This document shows, in pieces, positions 32,111 through 39,494 of a stretch of DNA of 57,225 nucleotides; the first letter of the stretch is position 1; every line of letters starts with the position of its first letter. The notes beneath the pieces were generated by a model. That model was not told the DNA's origin, did not search any database, and saw nothing but the letters and a program-made list of their open reading frames with translations. The stretch is from NCBI GenBank assembly GCA_934203075.1, contig CAKPYT010000033.1:1-57225 (forward strand). The letters are read 5' to 3'. The position numbers were made by a program, and so were the translations under genes. The stretch comes from an uncultured Clostridia bacterium. GTDB lineage: Bacteria; Bacillota; Clostridia; Christensenellales; CAG-314.

Positions 32111-33877
32111 TTATCTTCTGCCACCAGGCCCACCGCCCGGAGTATTGGGGCCCCCAGGGCCACCCCCTGCCCCTTCGGACGAACCGTAAAGCAGATCCGT
32201 TAACGTGATCGTTCCGGAAAACGAACCGGCCGTAACGGTGTAAGTGCTCCCTTTTTCCAGTTCGGGGGCAGTAATCACCACGGAGGAATACGTTTTTGTT
32301 GCGGTATAACTGAAAATAAGGTTGCCTGCGCTATCCGAAACAGAAACGGTGCTGCCTGCTTTTTGTGTGCCGACGTTGAGGAGAATTGCCCCCTGCGTTG
32401 CCGTCGAAAAGTTCATTGCCATTCCTTGCGAACCGATTGCCAAAAGCGTACCGCCCGTCACTTGCGCCGCACCGTCGTAATCGAGGGCGCCGTCCCCGTC
32501 GCTGGTGGGGCCTTCCACAATCGTATAACCTCCGCTCACAAGCAGATACCCGTTGGAATCGATTCCGTCGCCACCGGCGTTAATATAAATTTCTCCGCCG
32601 GAAATGCTGATAAAGCAATCTGAATTCGTATGAAAACTATTCTGTCCGGGCCGGCCGCCAATCGACGAACCGTCGTTGCCCCCTGCGGCATTGATTCCGT
32701 CATCGCTTGCGCAAAGAGATATTTTGCCGCCGGAAATGTTGACGTTCTGCCCCTCCAGCCCCTCGTAACTCTTTGCGATCGTGATGGTACCGCCGGCAAC
32801 GATTAAAGAATCGTCTGCGTGAATGCCGTCGTCTCCGCTGGACAGATCCAAAGTCCCGTCCGTGATTTTGATCGAAGCGTTGGAATGGACGGCATCGTCG
32901 GCGGAATCCACAAGAACACTGCCGCCGCGTATCAGAACATAGGAATTCGATTTTACGCCCTTTGTAGAGTTTTGCGAAACACTATTCCCGCTGCCGCCCC
33001 CTGACGTGATCTCAAGCGTGCCACCGTCGATCTGTACCGTACCGCTCGCATCGATTCCGTCATATCCGGCATTTAAAACAATGCTGCCGTTTGCCACGTA
33101 AACATAGCCTTTCGCCGCATCCTCGGTTTCTACGTGAATCCCGTCTTTTCCGGAATTTACCGTTAAAGTTGCGCCGCTGATCCGCACGCTGTCGTTCGCC
33201 TGCAAACCGTGGTTGCTTGCCGTTACCGTAATCTCTCCGCCTGTAATTTTAACGTCGTCCTTGCCGACAATTCCATGCTTCCGGCTGTTCACCATCAGCT
33301 TTCCTTCGCCCTGGATTACAATATTATCTTTCGCATAGATGGTGCCGTCTACTTTATTCTCGTCCACCTGGACGAAATCTCCGGAAACAGAGAAAGCATT
33401 TTCCCCTTCCAGAATCACAAAGGTTTTATCGGCGCTTTTTACGTAGAGTGCGGCAAAACTTTCGTTTTCGATCGTAACGCCGTTCAACACCAAACGCACC
33501 TTATTTTCTTTGCCGCAATCGACGCATATCGTTTGATTCACGGCGCTGCCCGTAAACACGTACACACCCGCCGCCGTAACATCGATCCGCCCGTCTTCGA
33601 CAGACGCTCCGCTCCCCGTTACGGTTGCCGACGTGCCCGAAAAAACGATTGTCGTTGCGCTTTCCTCATCGTAATTCACGGTTTGATCCGCCTTTGTAAA
33701 CATATCGCTGCTGTTGAGTTCCGTCACTTCACTGGACACTGCGTCTCCGATGGAGGCGGAAGAATCACCTCCTCCCGGAACTGTACCGGAATCGGAAGGA
33801 AAGTCCGCACAGGCCGCAAGCACACCCAGGCAAAGGCTTAGCAAAACACAAAGAACGACAGAATAAATCTTTTTCAT
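32111..33877 (-). CDS. Cthe_2159-like carbohydrate-binding beta-helix lipoprotein
   Basis: 588 aa secreted protein. A signal peptide ends in the lipobox LAAC with Cys23, so it is lipid-anchored. From about residue 120 there is a right-handed beta-helix of repeats ending in GGxIxI...DDGIxA, for example GGKISLCASDDGINAAGG and GGEIYINAGGDGIDSNG. The Asp-rich turns suggest calcium binding. Cthe_2159 homologues bind acidic plant polysaccharides. The C-terminus is a Gly/Pro tail (GGGPGGPNTPGGGPGGRR). The ATG at 33877 has SD AAGGAG. It is the last gene of the VTC-DUF4956-lipoprotein operon. Confidence 0.85.
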   Translation of the reverse strand: MKKIYSVVLCVLLSLCLGVLAACADFPSDSGTVPGGGDSSASIGDAVSSEVTELNSSDMFTKADQTVNYDEESATTIVFSGTSATVTGSGASVEDGRIDVTAAGVYVFTGSAVNQTICVDCGKENKVRLVLNGVTIENESFAALYVKSADKTFVILEGENAFSVSGDFVQVDENKVDGTIYAKDNIVIQGEGKLMVNSRKHGIVGKDDVKITGGEITVTASNHGLQANDSVRISGATLTVNSGKDGIHVETEDAAKGYVYVANGSIVLNAGYDGIDASGTVQIDGGTLEITSGGGSGNSVSQNSTKGVKSNSYVLIRGGSVLVDSADDAVHSNASIKITDGTLDLSSGDDGIHADDSLIVAGGTITIAKSYEGLEGQNVNISGGKISLCASDDGINAAGGNDGSSIGGRPGQNSFHTNSDCFISISGGEIYINAGGDGIDSNGYLLVSGGYTIVEGPTSDGDGALDYDGAAQVTGGTLLAIGSQGMAMNFSTATQGAILLNVGTQKAGSTVSVSDSAGNLIFSYTATKTYSSVVITAPELEKGSTYTVTAGSFSGTITLTDLLYGSSEGAGGGPGGPNTPGGGPGGRR

Positions 33878-33887
33878 AAGTTTCTCC

Positions 33888-34565
33888 TTATAACTTATCG
33901 AAATTAAATTCGGCACGCTCCAGGCAGATTTCCAGATTACCGTTGCGGATGCGCAATTCGTCCAGAAATGCTTTTTCCATTTTCTCGTCGAGCAGCGTGA
34001 CGTCGTAGTAAACACGAAACATACTTCCCATATTGACCGATTTTACCTTGATTAACTCCTGCTTTTTCAGATACTTTTGGAACACATCGGTAAAGACGTC
34101 GCTGTAATCGAGGTCTTCCGGAATGGTAATGACGAGGCGTTTGTTCCGCACCGCCTCCCTTTCACCGATTTTCAGAAACGACAGCACCCACAACAATCCG
34201 CCGGCCAGAACCGAAAAGATGGCTCCGTAGGCAATATACCCCATGCCGAACGCAAGCCCGGAGGCCATTGCCGCGAAAATCGCACAGATTTCTTTGGCTG
34301 TGCCCTGTGCCGAGCGGAAGCGAACAAGCGAAAACGCACCCGCCACCGCAACACCTGCCCCGACGTTTCCGTTCACGAGCATAATCACCACCGCAACCGT
34401 AGCGGGCAGAATCGTCAGAGCGGCAAGAAAACTTCCGGTTGATTTTTCTTTGATCCGATACAAAACGGCAAATACCCCTCCCGTCAAAAGGGCCGCCGCC
34501 AGACAAATAAAAAAGCCACCGACACTCGTTCCGTTTGCAAATACACTGGAAAAGAAACTATCCAA
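33888..34565 (-). CDS. DUF4956 membrane protein
   Basis: 225 aa from a TTG start at 34565, chosen for a GGAGG SD 9 nt upstream and because it overlaps the VTC gene end by 8 bp. Four TM helices (about 15-35, 40-58, 65-88, 100-120) with the DUF4956 core around FSLVRFRSAQGTAKEICAIF are followed by a ~95-aa cytosolic domain. Function is unknown. The family is repeatedly found with VTC-type polyphosphate polymerases, and here it is embedded between one and a surface lipoprotein. Confidence 0.8.
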   Translation of the reverse strand: MDSFFSSVFANGTSVGGFFICLAAALLTGGVFAVLYRIKEKSTGSFLAALTILPATVAVVIMLVNGNVGAGVAVAGAFSLVRFRSAQGTAKEICAIFAAMASGLAFGMGYIAYGAIFSVLAGGLLWVLSFLKIGEREAVRNKRLVITIPEDLDYSDVFTDVFQKYLKKQELIKVKSVNMGSMFRVYYDVTLLDEKMEKAFLDELRIRNGNLEICLERAEFNFDKL

Positions 34566-35250
34566 CGTTCCGTACCTCCGTTTTGTTTTTGAAAAATTCC
34601 GCCTGATAGGCAGCACCGCACTTGGAAAAAGGTGCTTTATAAATTTTTAGTTCGCTTAAAATCTTTGTTAACCAGCATGGAATTGCCGTTCCTGTTTTGA
34701 TTTCCAAAAGAATCTTATCCCTCCCGAGCAGCGGCGTTCCATCCAACCCGGAAGTGAGATTTAACCGGCTTGTTCGGTATCGCACGTTGCGATCACACGT
34801 GACGCGCAAATCGTTTTCCCCCACGAGCGCGAGGCGATCGTAAAGAATCAAAAATTTCGGAACAAGATTTCCATAAAACTGTCGGAAGTACTTGATTTCC
34901 TCGGCAATTTGTCTGGATCCTGCGCTTCCGCCGAGCACTTCGTCGCGACTCAGTTTTACGCGACGCTTGTACACAACGCCGTCGAACTTCTTTTTCAGTT
35001 CCAGAAACGCAACGTTTCCCTCCGTCAGCAACCCGTAACTTCTGAGCCGCAACTTCTCCTTGTAGACGGGAGACTCGATCGACCGACGGATCAGCCGAAA
35101 ATCCTGAGTATCGTAATATAAACTCAGAATCGCAGAGGCTCCGTGCTCGTCCGGCCGAAGCCGGCCGGCACTTTTCAGCAGCAGTTCGGTCCACTGATTT
35201 TCATCGATCTGATATTTTAATTCATAACGTTGAAACACCGTAACGCTCAT
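34558..35250 (-). CDS. VTC-domain polyphosphate polymerase-like protein
   Basis: 230 aa tunnel-fold (triphosphate tunnel metalloenzyme) protein with basic and acidic strands typical of VTC: RYELKYQID, KLRLRSYG, LELKKKFDGVVYKRR, the IEIKT-like strand LLEIKTGTAIP and the end LKIYKAPFSKCG. In yeast the VTC domain makes polyphosphate from ATP. Bacterial homologues sit with DUF4956, as here, and polyphosphate synthesis or a related phosphotransfer is inferred. SD GAAGGAG precedes the ATG. The upstream AT-rich region has two CTTTAA repeats 22 bp apart that could bind the adjacent response regulator. Confidence 0.85.
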   Translation of the reverse strand: MSVTVFQRYELKYQIDENQWTELLLKSAGRLRPDEHGASAILSLYYDTQDFRLIRRSIESPVYKEKLRLRSYGLLTEGNVAFLELKKKFDGVVYKRRVKLSRDEVLGGSAGSRQIAEEIKYFRQFYGNLVPKFLILYDRLALVGENDLRVTCDRNVRYRTSRLNLTSGLDGTPLLGRDKILLEIKTGTAIPCWLTKILSELKIYKAPFSKCGAAYQAEFFKNKTEVRNVG

Positions 35251-35397
35251 TTGTTTATCTCCTTCGATACCGACATTGTATGACGGCAAACTAAAAAATA
35301 ATTAAAGATAACTTTGATTTTACTTAAAGTTTCCGTTGCTTCGTCGTGGGAAACGCACGGCACGTCGGAATGGGCACATCTTCGTTTTACAAAAAGC

Positions 35398-35422
35398 AGA
35401 CCCGGCAGAAAATGCCGGGTCT
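35398..35422 (-). terminator. Terminator of the two-component operon
   Basis: AGACCCGGCA/TGCCGGGTCT, 5-nt loop, T-run on the minus strand (GCTTTTTG). Confidence 0.9.
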
Positions 35423-35445
35423 GTAATTCCTTTTTACCTCTTTTT

Positions 35446-36738
35446 TTATTCTTTCTTCTTTGCGAGTTTCAGTTTGATTTCGATTTTAAAAATTCCGTCA
35501 GGTTCCCCTGCCTCTCCGTAAGCCGATATCTCCCCGCCCGTGCGTTCGATCACGGATTTTGCAATCGACAGGCCGATGCCGCTGCCGGAGAGCCCGGAAG
35601 CGCGTGCCTCATCACTGCGATAAAACCTCTCGAAACACTTGCCGAGATTGCCCTCTCGGATTCCTTCCGCATCGTTTGCAATGGTCAGGACGGCGTACTT
35701 ATTCACGGTTTTTAAAGTCACTTTCGTTTGGGTTAATGCGTATTTCCTTGCGTTATCCAGCACGGTTGAGATACAACGGCGAACCGCCGCTTCGTCGGCA
35801 AATACAAAAACGCCGGGCATGAGTTCCTTTTCCAGCGTGCGCCCGCCGCTGCGCAAAGACGCCTCGAAAGCGCAACACGAATCGGAAACGGCTTCCTCCA
35901 GCGAAAAAAGCGTACGGTGGCAGACGGTCCCTTCCGATTCGTCCAACCGGGACAGTTCCGTTAGGTCTTTCACTGTGGCAGTCATGCGTTCCACCTGTTT
36001 TTCGATGGTTTCGGTTTGTTTACTTTCACCGTTTAGCAAAGCAATCAATTCATTGTTTGCAGAGATAATGGTCAGAGGAGTTTTTAATTCGTGGCTTGCG
36101 TCCGTAATAAATCTTTTTTGCCTCTCGTAACTTTCTTTCACCGGCTGAATTGCCTTTTTTGAAAACAGAATCAACAAAAGCACTACCGCTGCAAGCCCTG
36201 CCGCGGAAACGATGATGCTGGTTTTTAAAAAGTTTGCCGCTGTGTTTAATCCGCGCGTGCAATCCACAAAAATGACAAAGTTACCGTCGTCCGCAACCAG
36301 ATAGCGATAGTTCCCTGCATAGCCGTGCGTTTTCTTGCCGTCTTTCACGGCAAGGTAATACTCTATCGCACGACTTTCCGAAATTGCGGCGACGCTTTTC
36401 ACATCAACCACCAGGCCGCTTTCCGTACTTTTGACCGAAAAAAACCTCGTTTCGTAAGGAGTTTCCTCGTTCATGCCCTTAGGCGGTAAATCGGGAGGCG
36501 TTTTGTCGCTTGCATCTTCTCCCGACGGCGGTGCGGAGGGTGTTCCTCCTCCCGTACTTCCGCCGGAAAGATCCTCGAACTTCCCGCCGTTCTGATACAG
36601 CACCCGCAAGATATCATCCGCATATCCGGCGGTTTTGATAGAGTTTACAACGTTCATTGCCGTAACAAGCACCCCAAGCGTGATGAAAACGGCAAGTGCG
36701 GCAGTAAACACAAATTTGATCCGTAATTTCTTAATCAT
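35446..36738 (-). CDS. Membrane sensor histidine kinase
   Basis: 430 aa. TM1 about 8-30, an extracytoplasmic sensor of about 130 residues with a Gly/Ser/Pro-rich stretch (GGSTGGGTPSAPPSGED), TM2 about 172-194, then HisKA with FITDASHELKTPLTII (phospho-His), N box LDNARKYA and G2 box GSGIGLSIAKSVIE. It autophosphorylates in response to an unknown signal and passes the phosphate to the regulator encoded just upstream. The ATG at 36738 overlaps the regulator gene by 8 bp. Confidence 0.92.
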   Translation of the reverse strand: MIKKLRIKFVFTAALAVFITLGVLVTAMNVVNSIKTAGYADDILRVLYQNGGKFEDLSGGSTGGGTPSAPPSGEDASDKTPPDLPPKGMNEETPYETRFFSVKSTESGLVVDVKSVAAISESRAIEYYLAVKDGKKTHGYAGNYRYLVADDGNFVIFVDCTRGLNTAANFLKTSIIVSAAGLAAVVLLLILFSKKAIQPVKESYERQKRFITDASHELKTPLTIISANNELIALLNGESKQTETIEKQVERMTATVKDLTELSRLDESEGTVCHRTLFSLEEAVSDSCCAFEASLRSGGRTLEKELMPGVFVFADEAAVRRCISTVLDNARKYALTQTKVTLKTVNKYAVLTIANDAEGIREGNLGKCFERFYRSDEARASGLSGSGIGLSIAKSVIERTGGEISAYGEAGEPDGIFKIEIKLKLAKKKE

Positions 36739-37408
36739 CGGTCTTCTCCAATTCCAGACGATACCCGACCCCGCGCGCCGCTGCAATTCTGACATTTGCA
36801 CCGATTTCTTTCATCTTTTTGCGCAAGGAGGAGATAAATACCCAAACCACATTGATTTCGGCCTCTGTTTCCACATCCCACACGCCGAGAAGAATCCGTT
36901 CGGTAGAAAGTACGGCGTTTTTGTTTTTGAGGAAATATTCCATCAGGTCGTATTCCCTCCCCGTCAGCCGTACGCTTTTTTCGGCACGCATTTCGTGCGT
37001 TTCCCCATTCAGCGTAAGATTTCCGAAGGTAAAAGATGTCATCACTTCGCCGCGGCGGCGAGTCAGTGCTTTCACTCTTGCGATCAGTTCTTTCACAACA
37101 AACGGTTTTGTAAGATAGTCGTCCGCACCGGAATCGAGCCCCAGAACTTTATCGTCCGTTTCTGCTTTTGCCGTCAGAATCAGCACCGGCGTGCTATCTC
37201 CCTGAAAGCGCATGCGTTTTACCACGCTGATTCCGTCCAGCTTTGGCATCATGACATCCAGAATTGCGGCGTCATAGCGATAACTCTTCAGATAAGCCAG
37301 CGCTTCCTCTCCGTCGAAAGCGCAATCCACCGAAAACCCTCTTACTTCTAAAATTTTTTTGACGGCAGCGGATAGATCCCGCTCGTCTTCTGCCAATAAC
37401 AACTTCAT
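36731..37408 (-). CDS. OmpR/PhoB-type response regulator
   Basis: 225 aa. Receiver domain (1-115) with the acidic pair in LLLAEDE, phospho-Asp in AAILDVMMPKLDG, the switch Thr in LILTAKAE and Lys in YLTKPF. A C-terminal winged-helix DNA-binding domain (130-222) follows with LTGREYDLMEYFL and VWVFISSLRKKM. SD GGAGGGG lies before the ATG at 37408. It is transcribed with the kinase. The VTC operon lies immediately downstream behind a terminator and is the obvious candidate target. Confidence 0.94.
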   Translation of the reverse strand: MKLLLAEDERDLSAAVKKILEVRGFSVDCAFDGEEALAYLKSYRYDAAILDVMMPKLDGISVVKRMRFQGDSTPVLILTAKAETDDKVLGLDSGADDYLTKPFVVKELIARVKALTRRRGEVMTSFTFGNLTLNGETHEMRAEKSVRLTGREYDLMEYFLKNKNAVLSTERILLGVWDVETEAEINVVWVFISSLRKKMKEIGANVRIAAARGVGYRLELEKTDD

Positions 37409-37600
37409 AATTCCGCCCCTCCAGATTGTACCGTACAAAACTAAATTTTAACTAAATATTCCATCCTTTTCAGTTTAGCATATCCGAAGCGTTCTATCAA
37501 CAGCACAGAGGAAAATCTGCCGGGACAAACCGCACCTCCGTACATTTTACACGGCGAACCGTAAAATTCTGCGTCGTTCTTGCGGACGCAACCGCCGATA
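37409..37600. other. Intergenic region upstream of the response regulator
   Basis: About 190 bp with no credible gene. TTGTAC-G-GTACAA (about 37426-37438) is a palindrome over a possible -10 (TACAAT) for the regulator, suggesting autoregulation or another repressor site. Confidence 0.45.
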
Positions 37601-37633
37601 AAAATAAAAGGTTCGGCACGAGACCGAACCTTT
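37601..37633 (-). terminator. Terminator of the SLC13-type permease gene
   Basis: AAAGGTTCGG (37607-37616)/CCGAACCTTT (37624-37633), T-rich on the minus strand. Confidence 0.85.
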
Positions 37634-37709
37634 CACACGGAACGTTTCTATTTTTCTCTGCGCATCTGTTGCTTACAGAGAAAGAGCCCGCAAGAGCGTG
37701 GGCTGCCGC

Positions 37710-38999
37710 TCAGGCGCCCCAGACAAACCAAACAAATAAATACGAACCCAAAACTGCCACGAGCGTAAACGGAATCCCGATTTTGAAAAAGTCGGAATTT
37801 TTTACCTGATACCCTTCCTTTTGCAGAATACCGATGCCGACCACGTTGGCAGAAGCCCCGACCGGCGTGATATTTCCGCCGAGAGTCGCACCGGAAAGCA
37901 GCCCGAAATACAGCAGATACGGCGATACGGAAGGCAACCCCGCCGCCAACCCGGAAATGACCGGGAGCATGGTTGCCACGTAGGGAATGTTGTCGATAAC
38001 AGCGGAAAAAGCAACGGAAGCAAAAACAATCAGCGTGTACAGCAAGAATACGTTTTTATCCCCGATCGAAACAAACAGCGAACTGATATCCGCAATGATC
38101 CCCACCTTTTCTACGGCCGCAATCACGATAAATAAGAACAAAAGGAAGAAAATCGTCATGGTATCCACCGATTCTTTCAGCATGGAAAGCGTGCCCTTTT
38201 TGTTCTTGATAACGTACCAGATCAGGCCGACGACGGCAAAAACAATGCAGGTGATTCCGTTGGTCAATTCGATTTTATTCGGCACAAAGGACAGAACAAT
38301 CAACGAAACAATGTTCAAAAGCAACAGTACGGTCGGAAAAACGGATTTGACCTCGATGGTTTCCTCCAGCTGCAAATCCAGTTTGCCGTTGGTCTTGCGA
38401 AAAACAAACATCAGAACGGGAACCGTAAGCAATGCGCCGATTTCCACCGCCCAGAAAATGGAGGGTTTTCCGTCCAGGAAAAAGAAGTCCATAAAGCCCA
38501 TGTTTGCGAACCCGCCCAACATGATGGACGTAGTGTCGCCCACCAGTGTCGCTGCCCCCTGCAAGTTCGAGGAAACGGCAATCGAAATGATGACCGGAAT
38601 GGGAGACACTTTCATCTTTTTTGCGGCTGCCAAGCCGATCGGGGCAAACATCAGCACCGTTGCGACGTTATCGATAAAAGCGGAGACCACGCCGCTGAGC
38701 ACGGAAAGCAGAACCAGTGCCGCAAGACCATTGGGGACCTTTTGCATTAAGCCGTCCGCAAGCTTATTCGGCATGTTGGAGTCGGAAAAAATACCGACGG
38801 TAATCATGATGCCGAGCAACATCAGAACGACGTTGAAATCAATGGACGTAAGGACGTCCAACCCCGTCATCGCCCCACCGATGAGACAACCGACCGCACA
38901 CAAAAGCGCTGCGCCACCCGCCACAAACGCTTTCCACTTCGGCAAGGCGACGATCAGCACGTACATCAGCACAAAGACACACAAAACATAGATTTTCAT
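37710..38999 (-). CDS. SLC13/ArsB-NhaD superfamily ion transporter under an Mn2+ riboswitch
   Basis: 429 aa, 10-12 TM helices. Two inverted halves carry the family's re-entrant loop signatures, such as IDNVATVLMFAPIGLAAAK (residues about 95-115) and AVIDNIPYVATMLPVISGL (about 320-340), with GATLGGNITPVGASANVV near 365. This fold includes ArsB, NhaD and citrate/sulfate carriers. The Asn/Asp-rich motifs are closest to NhaD/ArsB-like ion exporters. The ATG at 38999 has SD GGAGAGG. The gene is controlled by a yybP-ykoY riboswitch, which points to Mn2+ efflux or Mn2+-linked ion balance (inference). Confidence 0.85.
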   Translation of the reverse strand: MKIYVLCVFVLMYVLIVALPKWKAFVAGGAALLCAVGCLIGGAMTGLDVLTSIDFNVVLMLLGIMITVGIFSDSNMPNKLADGLMQKVPNGLAALVLLSVLSGVVSAFIDNVATVLMFAPIGLAAAKKMKVSPIPVIISIAVSSNLQGAATLVGDTTSIMLGGFANMGFMDFFFLDGKPSIFWAVEIGALLTVPVLMFVFRKTNGKLDLQLEETIEVKSVFPTVLLLLNIVSLIVLSFVPNKIELTNGITCIVFAVVGLIWYVIKNKKGTLSMLKESVDTMTIFFLLFLFIVIAAVEKVGIIADISSLFVSIGDKNVFLLYTLIVFASVAFSAVIDNIPYVATMLPVISGLAAGLPSVSPYLLYFGLLSGATLGGNITPVGASANVVGIGILQKEGYQVKNSDFFKIGIPFTLVAVLGSYLFVWFVWGA

Positions 39000-39017
39000 A
39001 AATTCCTCTCCGAACAA

Positions 39018-39150
39018 TAAAAAAACTTTCACCGCCGTTCTGCAGTGAAAGTCTCGTTACAATCGTTACGTACACGATCCACAACGCCGGGATTCTGAAA
39101 CCCGTACTGACGACGTTGTGCGCGGCAACCCGCCAACTACTCCCTTTCTA
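39018..39150 (-). ncRNA. yybP-ykoY (Mn2+) riboswitch with expression-platform terminator
   Basis: The minus-strand leader carries the conserved aptamer blocks: GAAAGGGAGTAG (39148-39137), GTCGTCAGTACGGG with its complement CCCGGCG, and the 3' strand AACGAGACTTTC (39058-39047). ACTTTCAC/GTGAAAGT (39025-39032, 39045-39052) followed by T7 is a terminator that shares the aptamer's P1 strand, so ligand binding would prevent termination. The family senses Mn2+ and normally turns on Mn2+ export or homeostasis genes. Confidence 0.9.
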
Positions 39151-39180
39151 CGATGAAGTTTCGACCTGCGTCGTACTAGC

Positions 39181-39209
39181 ATTATACTTTGTTTCCCGAA
39201 GTTTTACAA
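39181..39209 (-). promoter_or_regulatory. Sigma-A promoter of the riboswitch and permease
   Basis: TTGTAA (39204-39209), 17-nt spacer, TATAAT (39181-39186). Confidence 0.8.
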
Positions 39210-39494
39210 CCGTTTGAACGTAACTTTACAAAATCTCGCGAAAATCGACATGCAGAACACGACTCTTTCCCTGTCCGGCGTCCCCCAGCAACGGAAGACC
39301 CGTTGTATACTGCACGTTTTTCCGCTTTGTATCAATTTTTTACGCCGGCAGTACTCGTTCCTTCAAAAACCGCTTTTCGGGCTTTCGTTTTTTAGGAACG
39401 GTACCCGATTTGCAAAAGCGGCCGCTACCGCACAAATCAACAAAAGAGAGGGGCTCTTTCCCCCTCTCTTTGCGAAAATCCTTCGTTATCGTTT
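39210..39494. other. Gene-free stretch with the ABC gene terminator
   Basis: No credible ORF in about 285 bp. It ends with the terminator AAAGAGAGGGG (39443-39453)/CCCCCTCTCTTT (39460-39471) of the ABC transporter gene, T-rich on the minus strand. Confidence 0.75.

Noticed and set aside
31861..32208. Plus-strand frame over the spacer and the lipoprotein gene end
   Set aside because: It covers an inverted repeat and the antisense of the Gly/Pro tail, with low-complexity basic product and no SD.
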